DNA of 64,000 nt, from contig NZ_KI912608.1 in NCBI RefSeq assembly GCF_000519265.1, positions 1,793,582 to 1,857,581 of the forward strand, given 5' to 3'. Shown in pieces: positions 26,836-35,639 of this stretch. Position numbers and translations under genes: made by a program. This DNA comes from Desulfonatronum lacustre DSM 10312. GTDB taxonomy: Bacteria; Desulfobacterota; Desulfovibrionia; Desulfovibrionales; Desulfonatronaceae. The notes under the pieces are model-generated. The model searched no databases. It was given only the letters and a program-made list of their open reading frames with translations, and had not been told where the DNA came from. How positions within the stretch are numbered: position 1 is the stretch's first letter; the number at the start of each line of letters is the position of its first letter.

Positions 26836-28773
26836 TCAGCCCAATCCCAGCTCCGGCGTCATCTCCTTGCCCGTCAAATCCGTATCATATCCCCCTAGAT
26901 CGCGGATTTTCGCCTGTAACGCTTCTGAGCGGATCAGTTTCAGGATCGTGGCGATTTTCGGATCGTCCGCGAATTGTCTGGGGATGAGCAGGTCGTAGCG
27001 TTCCCGGGCCAGGGGCACGAAGTCCAGGTTCAGGGCCTTGGCCGCGGCGAAGATGCCCAAGCCGCAGTCCGCCGCGCCGCTGAGCACGTTCACGGCCACG
27101 GCCATGTGCGTGTACTCCTCCTTGTCATAGCCTTTGACCGAGTCCGGGGCGATGTCGGCCTGTTTGAGGTGGTGGTCCAGGAGGATGCGCGTTCCCGCGC
27201 CGCGTTGACGGTTGATGAAGGTCAGGTCGGGCCGGGCCAGATCCTCGACGCCCCGGATGCCCTTGGGATTGCCTTTGGCCGTGATCAGCCCCTGGTGGCG
27301 GATGGCCAAGTTGATCACCAGCAGGTCCAGGCCGGGGAGATATTTGTCCAGGAACGGGAAGTTGTAGTCCGCGGTTTCGGGATCAAAGAGGTGGCACCCG
27401 GCCAGATGGGCCGCGCCGTTGCGCAGGGCGGTCAGGCCGCCCATGCTGCCCACGTGGGTGGAGGTCAGGCGGAACGGCTCGGCCAGGCCCATGAGTTCGT
27501 TGGTCAGCAGGTCCAGCGTGTTGTCGTGGCTGCCCACACAGACAATGGTCCGTTCCATCTCGGCTTCAAGGACCAGCAGTTCGGCTTCCAGCAGAGCCCC
27601 GGCCTCCACGCCCTCGCTGTGCATGGGGATCCGGGCGATGCCCTGGGCCTTGGTCAGGGTGGTGATCATCCCCGCGCCCCGGGCCAGGGGCGTGGCCACC
27701 CATTTTGCGCCCACTCGGCCGATGGCCAGGCGCATGAATTCCTGCACCCCCAGCTTGGACGGCGTCTTGCGGGTCAATTCCACCTGGACCTTGGGCCGAG
27801 TGCCCGGGTCGTGGCGGCCCATCCAGGCGGCCAGGGGCCGGACCAGTTCCTCGAAACAGATCACCGCGCTGACCGGGTACCCCGGAGCGCCCACCAGCAG
27901 TTTCCCGCCAGCCTCGCCCAGGAGCGACGGCTTGCCGGGCATGGCAGCGATGCCGTGCACCAGGATTCGGCCATGGGTTTCCATGACCGTGCGGGTGAAA
28001 TCCTTGGTCCCGGCGGAGGAACCCGCGCCGATGACCACGATGTGCGCGTCTTCCAGTGCCTTGCCCACGGCCTTGGTCAGAGCGTCCAGCTCGTCCCGCA
28101 CCGGCGGCGTCCTGCTGACCACGCAGCCCCAGGATTCACCCAGGGCCTTGAAGACCTGGGAATTGCTCTCCACCACCTGGCCGGGCCTGGGCTCCGGCCT
28201 GGTGGTGAAGTCCAGCACCTCGTCCCCGGTGGGGATGAAGGCGATGCGCACCCGCTCCCAGACCTCCACCTCCCAAATTCCCGCGCTGAGCAGCGCGCCC
28301 ACGTCAAAGGGCGTGATCCGGTGGTTCTGCGGCAAGAGCAGCTCCGTGGCCACGATATCCTCGCCGATGCGTCGGACGTGCTGCCAGGGAAAGGTCGGAG
28401 CCTCAATGGCGATGGTCCGGTCGTCCACCTGGACCACCTGCTCGATCATGATCACCGCGTTGGTCCCCTCGGGCATGGCGTGGCCGGTGTTCACGGGCCG
28501 GTAGTCCGTCTCCAGCTTCAACTCCAGGGGCCGCCCCTCACGGGCCGTAAAGGAGGTTTCCGCGTTCACGGCCACCCCGTCCATGGCCGCGCTGTGAAAC
28601 GTCGGGCTGGAATACCGCGAAAAAATCGGCCCCGCCGTGACCCGCCCCAAAGCCTCATGGGACGGAATGACTTCCCGCCGGATCAAGCGCTCGCGGTCCA
28701 AGGCTTCCTTGGCCGCGGCCACGGCTTCGGGAATGGGGATGGTGGTCAGGTAGATGGAACGTTGAAAGGTCAT
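26836..28773 (-). CDS. moeA: MoeA molybdopterin molybdotransferase fused to a substrate-binding-like domain
   Basis: A 645-residue protein. Residues 1-400 are MoeA, which inserts molybdate (or tungstate) into adenylylated molybdopterin: SPTFHSAAMDGVA, NTGHAMPEGTNAVIMIE, IPTGDEVLDF, GAGSSAGTKDF and GAPGYPVSAV are all present. Residues from about 430 are a COG1910-like periplasmic-binding fold (HVGSMGGLTALRNGAAHLA, NRQRGAGTRILLDHHL) without a signal peptide. That domain is homologous to the sensor of the regulator at 31.0 kb. The ATG at 28773 has AAGGA upstream. The tail probably binds an oxyanion or its complex in the cytoplasm. Confidence 0.93.
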   Translation of the reverse strand: MTFQRSIYLTTIPIPEAVAAAKEALDRERLIRREVIPSHEALGRVTAGPIFSRYSSPTFHSAAMDGVAVNAETSFTAREGRPLELKLETDYRPVNTGHAMPEGTNAVIMIEQVVQVDDRTIAIEAPTFPWQHVRRIGEDIVATELLLPQNHRITPFDVGALLSAGIWEVEVWERVRIAFIPTGDEVLDFTTRPEPRPGQVVESNSQVFKALGESWGCVVSRTPPVRDELDALTKAVGKALEDAHIVVIGAGSSAGTKDFTRTVMETHGRILVHGIAAMPGKPSLLGEAGGKLLVGAPGYPVSAVICFEELVRPLAAWMGRHDPGTRPKVQVELTRKTPSKLGVQEFMRLAIGRVGAKWVATPLARGAGMITTLTKAQGIARIPMHSEGVEAGALLEAELLVLEAEMERTIVCVGSHDNTLDLLTNELMGLAEPFRLTSTHVGSMGGLTALRNGAAHLAGCHLFDPETADYNFPFLDKYLPGLDLLVINLAIRHQGLITAKGNPKGIRGVEDLARPDLTFINRQRGAGTRILLDHHLKQADIAPDSVKGYDKEEYTHMAVAVNVLSGAADCGLGIFAAAKALNLDFVPLARERYDLLIPRQFADDPKIATILKLIRSEALQAKIRDLGGYDTDLTGKEMTPELGLG

Positions 28774-28887
28774 GATTGCCGTCCTTGAAACTTGGAATAA
28801 ATGGATATGTGGATATTTGGAATGTGATCCTGAGATTGGACTCAAGGAATGAGAAGAGAATACTTGGCCGGTTGAAGATGAAGCGGT

Positions 28888-29847
28888 TCAGGCCTTGATT
28901 CCGATTCGTGAGAGGAGGTTTTCGCGAAAATCCAGATGTTCTTCCGAGTCGGGCCGGGTCAAATGATCGATATGGTAGAATCGGTCCGTGCAGGGAGATT
29001 CTCTCTTTGCTAGGTCGACATCCAGACGAGCAACCCCGACCATGGTCCAGCACTCGACATAGCCGTCCTTGCGAGCTTTTTGATGGCTTTTTTCCGCTTC
29101 GCCGATCCTGTTGTGAATGTTGGAGTGGTCCCGTCCCCCCTTGATCTCAATAGCCACGAGATTGCGATATCGTCCGGAAGGCAGTTCCTCTCTGATGCAG
29201 ATGTCCGGATCGGAAGCAAATTCAATCCGGACCAATCGTCCGGAAGCGTTTTGAATTTCCAACGAGCGTTCACCCTCGGCAACGGTTTCCGACGCCAGGA
29301 GATCGCTGATCAGGTCGAACACTTTTCGAGTCGCCTTGCTGCCAAGTGCATTCAACGCACCGCCCCGCAACTGTGGACCCAAAGTGAGCAGGGTGAGTTC
29401 ATGCACGTTTTCAATGGATAATCGATCCACGTTGTTGATCAGGTGGCCGGCGCTGACGCAAAGCGCGGCGCAAAGTTCGCGCAGATCGTGGGTTCTGTTC
29501 GCAGGAATTCGCCCATGCTCCTCCATGATTTTGAACGGTGCGAATTCGTATCGATTGCCGTAGAATTGCTTTTGGGAAAAGCCGAGCAGGAGTCGATAGT
29601 AGCCCAGGAGCAGCGGGTTGCGTTCCAAAAGAGCGGGTACGGCGAAGATGATCTCGCCGCGCAGCCCCCAAGCCGCCACCGTGCGCAAATCCTTTGCCGC
29701 GACCAGGGAGGCCAGTTGTTCGTCGAGCAGCGGGATTTCCATGGACGCGACCGTATCCAGCAGGGCATCCCGCAGGTGGGTTCGGCGCAGTTCCTGGAGG
29801 CGCGTGAAAAAGGCGATTTGGAGGTCAGGCTCTGGAATCTTGAACAT
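28888..29847 (-). CDS. XcyI-like type II restriction endonuclease
   Basis: A 319-residue protein matching the RE_XcyI type, whose known members cut CCCGGG. The core strand-loop IREELPSG...AIEIKGGRDHSN, near residues 215-240, carries the catalytic Glu-x-Lys. The N-terminal half has PEPDLQIAFFTRLQELRRTHL and GNRYEFAPFKIMEEHGRIP, which I recognise as family landmarks. Its start overlaps the 3' end of the partner methyltransferase by 23 bases. CCCGGG occurs many times in this window, so the host must rely on the methylase. Specificity is inferred from family. Confidence 0.8.
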   Translation of the reverse strand: MFKIPEPDLQIAFFTRLQELRRTHLRDALLDTVASMEIPLLDEQLASLVAAKDLRTVAAWGLRGEIIFAVPALLERNPLLLGYYRLLLGFSQKQFYGNRYEFAPFKIMEEHGRIPANRTHDLRELCAALCVSAGHLINNVDRLSIENVHELTLLTLGPQLRGGALNALGSKATRKVFDLISDLLASETVAEGERSLEIQNASGRLVRIEFASDPDICIREELPSGRYRNLVAIEIKGGRDHSNIHNRIGEAEKSHQKARKDGYVECWTMVGVARLDVDLAKRESPCTDRFYHIDHLTRPDSEEHLDFRENLLSRIGIKA

Positions 29848-30730
29848 TTTTAGGCGAACTCTTGGTGAGATATGAGAAAAGCGGGTATTCCTCCGCGCGA
29901 ACCCGGTCCACGGCGATCTTGACGTATTCCGGGTTCAATTCGATCCCCACGTAGTTTCGCTGAAGTCGTTGACAGGCTACGGCCACGGTGCCCGAGCCTA
30001 AAAAAGGATCAAGCACCCAGTCTCCTGGTTGGGACCCCGCGAGAATGCAGGGGGCGACCAGTTTGGGCGGAAAGGTGGCGAAGTGGGCGCCGGGGAACGC
30101 TTCCGTGGGAATGGACCAGACCGTACGCCGGTTGCGACCGTTCTCCTCCCGGACGCTTTGGTGATCGTAATAATATTTGAGGGACTTGGAAAAAAGAAAA
30201 ACATATTCATGGGACCGTGTCGGCCGGTCCTTGACGCTCTCCGGCATGCAGTTCGGCTTTTCCCAGATAATGTCGCTGCGCAGATACCATCCCGCTTTTT
30301 GAAGGGCAAAAGCCGTTCTCCAGGGAGTGCCGATCAGGTCCTTGGGTTTGAGCCCATGGGGGGTTCTGGCCCGATACGACATGGCGCGAACGGGATTTTT
30401 CTTGTCCGGCGCTCTGTATCCCCGATTGCCGCTGGTATAGCTGTCGCCGAGGTTCAGCCACAGAGTTCCGTCGTCGGTGAGCACGCGGTGGACCTGCTCA
30501 AAGACTTCCACGAGACGCTCAACGTACTCGTCCGGATCGTCCTCATCTCCGATTTGTCCTTCCGCCCCATAATCCCGCAGACCCCAATACGGCGGCGATG
30601 TCACGCAGCATCGAAAGAAGCCGGAAGGGAGGCGCTGAAGCAGTTTTCCGGAGTCGCCCTGAAAGATCGTCGAACGGGCGATTCCCTGGGCATAGGTCGA
30701 GTGTGCTTCCTGGACGAATTCCATGGTCAT
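29825..30730 (-). CDS. type II DNA methyltransferase (beta class, N4-cytosine likely)
   Basis: A 301-residue SAM-dependent methylase. Motif IV CCVTSPPYWGLRDYG, near residue 45, comes before motif I DPFLGSGTVAVACQ, near residue 240, an order that defines the beta class. TSPPYW is typical of N4-cytosine and some N6-adenine enzymes. It is the upstream gene of the restriction pair. No controller gene is seen. It should protect the sites cut by the XcyI-like enzyme. Confidence 0.88.
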   Translation of the reverse strand: MTMEFVQEAHSTYAQGIARSTIFQGDSGKLLQRLPSGFFRCCVTSPPYWGLRDYGAEGQIGDEDDPDEYVERLVEVFEQVHRVLTDDGTLWLNLGDSYTSGNRGYRAPDKKNPVRAMSYRARTPHGLKPKDLIGTPWRTAFALQKAGWYLRSDIIWEKPNCMPESVKDRPTRSHEYVFLFSKSLKYYYDHQSVREENGRNRRTVWSIPTEAFPGAHFATFPPKLVAPCILAGSQPGDWVLDPFLGSGTVAVACQRLQRNYVGIELNPEYVKIAVDRVRAEEYPLFSYLTKSSPKNVQDSRA

Positions 30731-31020
30731 AATCGCGATCCGCGGTGTTCTGAGCCAGTCGAAAACGTGAAGAGAGAAAAGGGAGGAAGAGGGGTGGAGC
30801 GTTGTTGCATCTGGTGACGTTTAGCAACATGCCGGGGGTTGAGCAAGAAATGGGGAATTGATACCGGAGGACGGCACCTCGAAAGGTTAACTTGTTTGTT
30901 TTAGTTTGTTTCGGTAATTTTTAGTTCAATTTTTATTGTTCTCAAAAAAGTGTTGACGAAAAATGACCTAGAAAGTATCTCGTGAACACCTTGCGCATCA
31001 CTGTCTCACCGGAGGATTCT
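30731..31020. other. divergent region between the restriction-modification pair and the tup regulator
   Basis: About 290 bases. The right half is strongly A/T-rich with repeated GTTTGTT and TTTTTA runs and ends with a promoter at 30953-30981. The left half shows nothing that I can name. Confidence 0.5.
30953..30981 (+). promoter_or_regulatory. candidate promoter of the HTH/PBP regulator
   Basis: TTGACG (30953-30958) is followed after 17 bases by TATCTC (30976-30981). A transcript start near 30988 fits the GTG start at 31021 and excludes the GTG at 30982. Confidence 0.5.
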
Positions 31021-31944
31021 GTGAAGAACTTGTTGTCCACCAAGGAAGTGGCCCAGTTGCTCGATGTGAACGAGAAGATGGTCTATGGCCTGATTGCCGA
31101 GAAGGGGCTGCCGGCAACCAAGATCACCGGGAAGTGGCTTTTTCCCAAGCATCTTGTGGAGCAATGGATCGAGAACACCACTCAGAATTTTCCCTCCCCG
31201 GCCTCTCCCCTGCCCCCGTATCACGGCCTGCTGATCGTGGCCGGCAGCGATGATCCGTTGCTGGAACGGACCTTGAATCTGTTCAACAAGACCTTTCCCA
31301 AACACCTCGCGGTCTACGGCAACGTGGGCAGCTTCGGCGGGTTGAAGGCGTTGCGCAACAACTTGTGTCACATGGCCTCCAGCCATTTGATCCAGGCCGA
31401 GGACGGGGACTTCAATTTCCAGTTCGCCGAAGAGGAATTGTCCGCGCCTCCGGCGGTGATCAATTTTTGCTTCCGGGAGCAGGGCCTGATTCTGCCCAAG
31501 GGCAACCCCCTGAACATCCGTTCCGTGGCTGACTTGGGCCGCAAGGAAGTCCGGGTGGTCAACCGGCCTCTGACCACGGGCACGCGCCTGCTCTTTGACC
31601 AGCATTTGGAAAAAGCAGGCGTGGCCGCGGAGACCATGGTCGGATACGGCAACGAGGTCCATCGGCATCTGGACATCGGGCTGGAGGTTCTGGCCGGGCG
31701 AGCGGATGTCGGCCCGGGCATCCGGGCCGTGGCAGGGATTCTTGAGCTGGATTTTTTGCCGCTGGGCCGGGAGCGGTTCGACCTGCTGATCTCCCGGGAA
31801 CGTTTTTTTGACAAGGGAGTCCAGCAGTTTCTTGGGCTGCTTCACGACGCGACGTTTCAGCGCCAGGCCGAGTCTCTGACCGGATACGACATCTCCCAGG
31901 CCGGGCGGACGATCTATCCCAGGGATTCGGAGAACGGGCAATAG
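31021..31944 (+). CDS. HTH_17 regulator with PBP-like (COG1910) sensor domain
   Basis: A 307-residue predicted transcription factor. The first 55 residues form an excisionase-type helix-turn-helix (STKEVAQLLDVNEKMVYGLI, then KITGKWLFPKHLVEQWI). The rest is a cytoplasmic substrate-binding-like domain (GNVGSFGGLKALRNNLCHMA, NRPLTTGTRLLFDQHLEKAG) homologous to the C-terminal part of the MoeA fusion. GTG at 31021 is chosen because GGAGG lies six bases before it. It directly precedes tupABC, so tungstate or molybdate sensing is the likely job. This is inferred from context. Confidence 0.85.
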   Translation: MKNLLSTKEVAQLLDVNEKMVYGLIAEKGLPATKITGKWLFPKHLVEQWIENTTQNFPSPASPLPPYHGLLIVAGSDDPLLERTLNLFNKTFPKHLAVYGNVGSFGGLKALRNNLCHMASSHLIQAEDGDFNFQFAEEELSAPPAVINFCFREQGLILPKGNPLNIRSVADLGRKEVRVVNRPLTTGTRLLFDQHLEKAGVAAETMVGYGNEVHRHLDIGLEVLAGRADVGPGIRAVAGILELDFLPLGRERFDLLISRERFFDKGVQQFLGLLHDATFQRQAESLTGYDISQAGRTIYPRDSENGQ

Positions 31945-31991
31945 TGTGAAGAAATTGTTGTCCTTAACCGCAATATGAAAAGGAGATTTGC

Positions 31992-32834
31992 ATGCGGAAA
32001 ATCGTTTTCATTGTAATGAGCGCTGCTCTTGTATTGGCGGCTCTCCCGGCCCTGGCCCAGGACAAGGTGATCACCATGAGCACCACCACCAGCACCGAGG
32101 CTTCAGGATTATTGGATTATTTGTTGCCGGAGTTTCTCAAGGACACCGGCATCACCGTGCGGGTGATGTCCAAGGGCACCGGCGCGGCCCTGAAGGACGG
32201 CATGGACGGTAACGCGGATGTTGTTTTCGTCCATGACAAAGCCCGGGAAGACAAATTTGTCGCCGACGGCTACGGCACGAAGCGGTATTATGTGATGTAC
32301 AACGACTTCGTCATCGTCGGCCCGGAGAGCGATCCGGTCGGCATCAAGGGTGCTCCCAGCGTCGCCCAAGCCTTCAAGCGTATTGCCGCGGCCAAGGCTC
32401 CTTTCGTGTCCCGGGGCGACGACAGCGGCACGCATGGTCAGGAAAAGCAGCTTTGGGAAGCCACCGGGCTGGCCCTGACGGATGCAAAGTCACCCCTGGA
32501 TGGCGGCAACTGGTATTTTTCCATCGGTCAAGGCATGGGCGCGGCCCTGGTTTTTGCCGAGGAAAAAGACGGGTACGTCTTGTCTGACCGGGGTACCTAT
32601 CTTAACTACAAGCTCGGCCGCTCCGAGCCCTTTGAACTGGTGGTGGTCTACGATGGCGACGACATGCTCAAGAATCCCTACGGCGTTATTCCGGTCAATC
32701 CGGAAAAACATCCCCATGTGAAGTTCGACCTGGCCGATACCTTCGCCCAATGGTTGGTCTCCGAGCGCGGCCAGCAGGTCATCGGCAGCTATCAACTCCA
32801 CGGTCAACCGCTGTTTTTCCCTGACGCCAAATAG
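31992..32834 (+). CDS. tupA: tungstate ABC transporter substrate-binding protein
   Basis: A 280-residue periplasmic protein. It has a signal peptide (about residues 1-22, cleavage after ALA), then the TTTSTEASGLLDYLLPEF region with the TTTS motif, characteristic of TupA tungstate binders, followed by SRGDDSGTHGQEK. AAAAGGAG precedes the ATG. A hairpin and a heptamer array separate it from tupB. TupA proteins discriminate tungstate from molybdate. Confidence 0.93.
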   Translation: MRKIVFIVMSAALVLAALPALAQDKVITMSTTTSTEASGLLDYLLPEFLKDTGITVRVMSKGTGAALKDGMDGNADVVFVHDKAREDKFVADGYGTKRYYVMYNDFVIVGPESDPVGIKGAPSVAQAFKRIAAAKAPFVSRGDDSGTHGQEKQLWEATGLALTDAKSPLDGGNWYFSIGQGMGAALVFAEEKDGYVLSDRGTYLNYKLGRSEPFELVVVYDGDDMLKNPYGVIPVNPEKHPHVKFDLADTFAQWLVSERGQQVIGSYQLHGQPLFFPDAK

Positions 32835-32893
32835 GGTGACGGAAAAACACGACCCAACATGATAACCCACCCTTGACGGGTTATGCCTGCACG

Positions 32894-32920
32894 CAGGGGC
32901 GGGAGTGTTTCCCGCTCCTG
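32894..32920 (+). other. mRNA hairpin between tupA and tupB
   Basis: CAGGGGCGGGA pairs with TCCCGCTCCTG around GTGTT (11 pairs, one G-T wobble). There is no T-run. It is likely to stabilise the tupA message or reduce read-through, so that the binding protein outnumbers the permease. Confidence 0.55.
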
Positions 32921-32937
32921 TGATTTCCTCTGGCATC

Positions 32938-32972
32938 TGACTCCTGAATTCTGACTTCTGAACTCTGACTTC
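32938..32972. repeat. array of five degenerate heptamers (TGAMTYC)
   Basis: Five adjacent seven-base units read TGACTCC, TGAATTC, TGACTTC, TGAACTC and TGACTTC. The array lies in the short tupA-tupB spacer. Similar short tandem heptamers are known in intergenic DNA of cyanobacteria. Confidence 0.75.
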
Positions 32973-32990
32973 TATCCCCCTCCCTCTATT

Positions 32991-33692
32991 ATGGATTTCC
33001 TCGCCCAAAGCATCATCGAAGCCCTCCGGATGATCTGGTCCCTGGACCCGGAGATGTACTTCATCGTCTATGTTTCCCTGTACGTCAGCTTTTTTTCCAC
33101 GATCATCGCCTCGATTCTGGGCGTGCCCCTCGGCTTTCTGATCGCGGTCAAGGAGTTTCGGGGCAAGCGGGCCGTGATCACGATCCTGAACACCATGCTG
33201 GCCCTGCCCACGGTGGTTATCGGGCTGCTGGTCTACGCCTTCCTGTCCCGGCGGGGGATGCTCGGCCACCTGGGCCTGCTGTACACACCCAAGGCCATCA
33301 TCGTCGGCCAGGTGATCCTGATCCTGCCCTGGGTGGCCACCTTCACCATGGCCGCGGTCAGCCGGATCGACGAACGCTATCGGCGCACGGCCCTGACCCT
33401 GGGCGCCAATGCCCTGCAAGCGGCCGTGGCCGTGGCCCGAGAAGCCCGGTTCGGCATCCTGGCCGCGATCATCGCCGCATTCGGCCGGGTCATCGCGGAA
33501 ATCGGCATCGCCATGATGCTGGGCGGGAACATCAAGGGCTTCACCCGGACCATGACCACGGCCATGGCCCTGGAGCATAACAAAGGTGAATTCGTCCTGG
33601 CCGTGGCCCTGGGCATTGTGCTGCTGGCCGTGAGTCTGATCATGAACGTGGCCCTGCAACTGGTGCAGGGCAAGTACGGGGGCAGCAGGTGA
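32991..33692 (+). CDS. tupB: tungstate ABC transporter permease
   Basis: A 233-residue inner-membrane protein with about five helices, of the TupB (COG4662) type. The EAA-like loop AVSRIDERYRRTALTLGANAL contacts the ATPase. Conserved GRVIAEIGIAMMLGGNIKGFTRT follows. No ribosome site is visible before the ATG at 32991, where the sequence is C/T-rich instead; translation may be weak. Its stop overlaps the GTG of tupC. Confidence 0.93.
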   Translation: MDFLAQSIIEALRMIWSLDPEMYFIVYVSLYVSFFSTIIASILGVPLGFLIAVKEFRGKRAVITILNTMLALPTVVIGLLVYAFLSRRGMLGHLGLLYTPKAIIVGQVILILPWVATFTMAAVSRIDERYRRTALTLGANALQAAVAVAREARFGILAAIIAAFGRVIAEIGIAMMLGGNIKGFTRTMTTAMALEHNKGEFVLAVALGIVLLAVSLIMNVALQLVQGKYGGSR

Positions 33693-34702
33693 GTTTGTAC
33701 GCGTTGCGCAATCTGCGGCAGGTTTTTGAAGGCCGGACAGTATTGGACATCGACGCCCTGGAGCTTGCAGCGGGGGGCAGTTACGCCCTTCTCGGGCCCA
33801 ACGGTTCGGGCAAGACCACCTTGCTGCACGTTCTGGCCTTTTTGCGGCCGCCGGTGCACGGGGAAGTTGATTTTCAAGGCCGCCGCGTGGAATGGCGGGA
33901 CAGCACCCTGACCGCCTTGCGCCGCAAGGTGGTGCTGGTGGATCAGCATCCGATCATGTTTTCCACCACGGTGCTCAAGAACGTGGAATACGGCCCCAGG
34001 ATGCGCGGCGTGTCCGCCCGGGAGCGGCGCAAGACCGCCGAACAATGTTTGGAGCGCGTCGGCATGTCCGCCTTTGCCCAGCGTCCGGCCCACCTGCTGT
34101 CCGGAGGCGAGACCCAGCGCGTGGCCATTGCCCGGGCCATGGCCTGTCGCCCCGAGGTGATGCTCTTCGACGAGCCCACGGCCAGCGTGGACGTGGAAAA
34201 TCAGGCCGTCATCGACGGGGTGATTCGGGAGTTGCGCAAGGATCAGGGTGTTTCCATCATCTTTTCAACGCACAAGCGTTTGGAGGCCTCGAGGCTGGCT
34301 GATGAGAAGATATTTTTGTTCGAGGGACGACTCACGGGACCGGGTGGCGAAAACCTGCTTTCCTGCGACCTTGTTCACGGAGACCGGGGAGCGCTTTGCG
34401 TTGTCGGAGACAACATCGCCCTCCCCGTGCAAACGTCGCGCTCCGGCCCGGGGCGGGTCTTCATCAAACCCCAACTGATCAGGCTTATCCCCTTGGATGC
34501 TGCACAAGAAGAGTTGTCCGAACAAGGGCATGTCGGTGAAATATTGCAGATGACCGCGGAAGGTCCGAACATCAAGGTGCTTCTGGATATCGGCGTTCCC
34601 CTCCGGACCTTGCTGAGCAAGGATGAAGCCAGACATCTCGGCGTCATGGTCGGGGATAAAGTGCGTGTGCGTATTGATCCGGAAGCGATAGAGCTGGCCT
34701 GA
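33689..34702 (+). CDS. tupC: tungstate ABC transporter ATP-binding protein with TOBE domain
   Basis: A 337-residue ABC ATPase. Walker A is GPNGSGKTT, the signature is LLSGGETQRVAIARAM, and Walker B is VMLFDEPTAS with the H-loop in IIFSTHKR. The C-terminal 70 residues (HVGEILQMTAEGPNIKVLLD onward) look like a TOBE/Mop oxyanion-binding domain, which can sense internal anion. The start is GTG at 33689, four bases inside tupB. Confidence 0.93.
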   Translation: MSLYALRNLRQVFEGRTVLDIDALELAAGGSYALLGPNGSGKTTLLHVLAFLRPPVHGEVDFQGRRVEWRDSTLTALRRKVVLVDQHPIMFSTTVLKNVEYGPRMRGVSARERRKTAEQCLERVGMSAFAQRPAHLLSGGETQRVAIARAMACRPEVMLFDEPTASVDVENQAVIDGVIRELRKDQGVSIIFSTHKRLEASRLADEKIFLFEGRLTGPGGENLLSCDLVHGDRGALCVVGDNIALPVQTSRSGPGRVFIKPQLIRLIPLDAAQEELSEQGHVGEILQMTAEGPNIKVLLDIGVPLRTLLSKDEARHLGVMVGDKVRVRIDPEAIELA

Positions 34703-34769
34703 TGATCAGAGTGATGACAGGTTTTCCATCCCGTACAACGACAATCCACTACAAAACGAGGTTATCGCA

Positions 34770-35594
34770 ATGAAAAACAAACAGTTTGCGTTCCTTCTCA
34801 TGGCGGCCTTTCTGGTCCTCCCCATGCAGGTCAAGGCTGAACAGGTCAATTTGTACGCCGCCGGCAGTCTGCGGGCGGCCCTGACCGACGTGGCCAAGGC
34901 GTTTGAAGTCGGGACAGGAAATTCGGTCGCGACGGAATTCGGCCCATCCGGGCTGCTGCGCCAGCGCATCGAACAGGGCGAGGCCGCCCACGTCTTCGCT
35001 TCCGCGAATATGGCACACCCGCAAAACCTGGTCGGCCAGGGCCAAAAGGGGCCGGTGGCCCTGTTCACTCGAAACAACCTGTGTGCCCTGGCTCAACCGA
35101 GACTGTCCGTCACCACGGCCACCCTTTTGGACGTAATGCTCGATCCCGCCGTGCGGGTGGGCACGTCCACGCCCAAGGCCGATCCTTCCGGGGACTACGC
35201 CTTCGAACTCTTCGGCAAGGCCGACCAGCTCAAGTCCGGCAGCACGGCAATCCTGACGGCCAAAGCGTTGCAGCTCACCGGCGGTCCGGACAGCCCCAAG
35301 GCTCCGGAAGGTCGCAATCAATACGCCTGGGTCATGGATGATCAAAAGGCGGACGTTTTCCTGACCTACTGCACCAACGCCGTGCTGGCCAAGAAGGAGC
35401 TGCCGCACTTGCAGATCGTCTCCATCGGACCGGAACTCTCCGTCGGGGCGGACTACGGCCTGCTCGTCCTGGATGGCGCTTCGCAGGAAGCCTGGCGGCT
35501 GGCCCTGTTCATCTTGTCTCCCGAAGGTCAGAAAATACTTGGAGACTACGGCTTCGTGGTTGGTGGTCTGCCGGCCAAACATCCTCAAGGTTAG
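34770..35594 (+). CDS. ModA-like substrate-binding protein without its own permease
   Basis: A 274-residue periplasmic protein with a signal peptide (to about residue 23) and YAAGSLRAALTDVAKAFE, FGPSGLLRQRIEQGEAAHVFASAN, TPKADPSGDYAFELFG. It belongs to the molybdate/tungstate-binding (ModA/WtpA) group. It follows tupC by 67 bases but has no permease or ATPase of its own, so it may feed TupBC or the ModBC pair at 40.7 kb. The ligand is uncertain. Confidence 0.85.
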   Translation: MKNKQFAFLLMAAFLVLPMQVKAEQVNLYAAGSLRAALTDVAKAFEVGTGNSVATEFGPSGLLRQRIEQGEAAHVFASANMAHPQNLVGQGQKGPVALFTRNNLCALAQPRLSVTTATLLDVMLDPAVRVGTSTPKADPSGDYAFELFGKADQLKSGSTAILTAKALQLTGGPDSPKAPEGRNQYAWVMDDQKADVFLTYCTNAVLAKKELPHLQIVSIGPELSVGADYGLLVLDGASQEAWRLALFILSPEGQKILGDYGFVVGGLPAKHPQG

Positions 35595-35639
35595 CAAGAA
35601 GTTGTGATGGTATTTCCCTTGCAGGCTGGTTTCAATCGT

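Noticed and set aside
26974-28788. Plus-strand frame of 604 codons opposite moeA
   Set aside because: Antisense shadow of the clearly recognised MoeA fusion.
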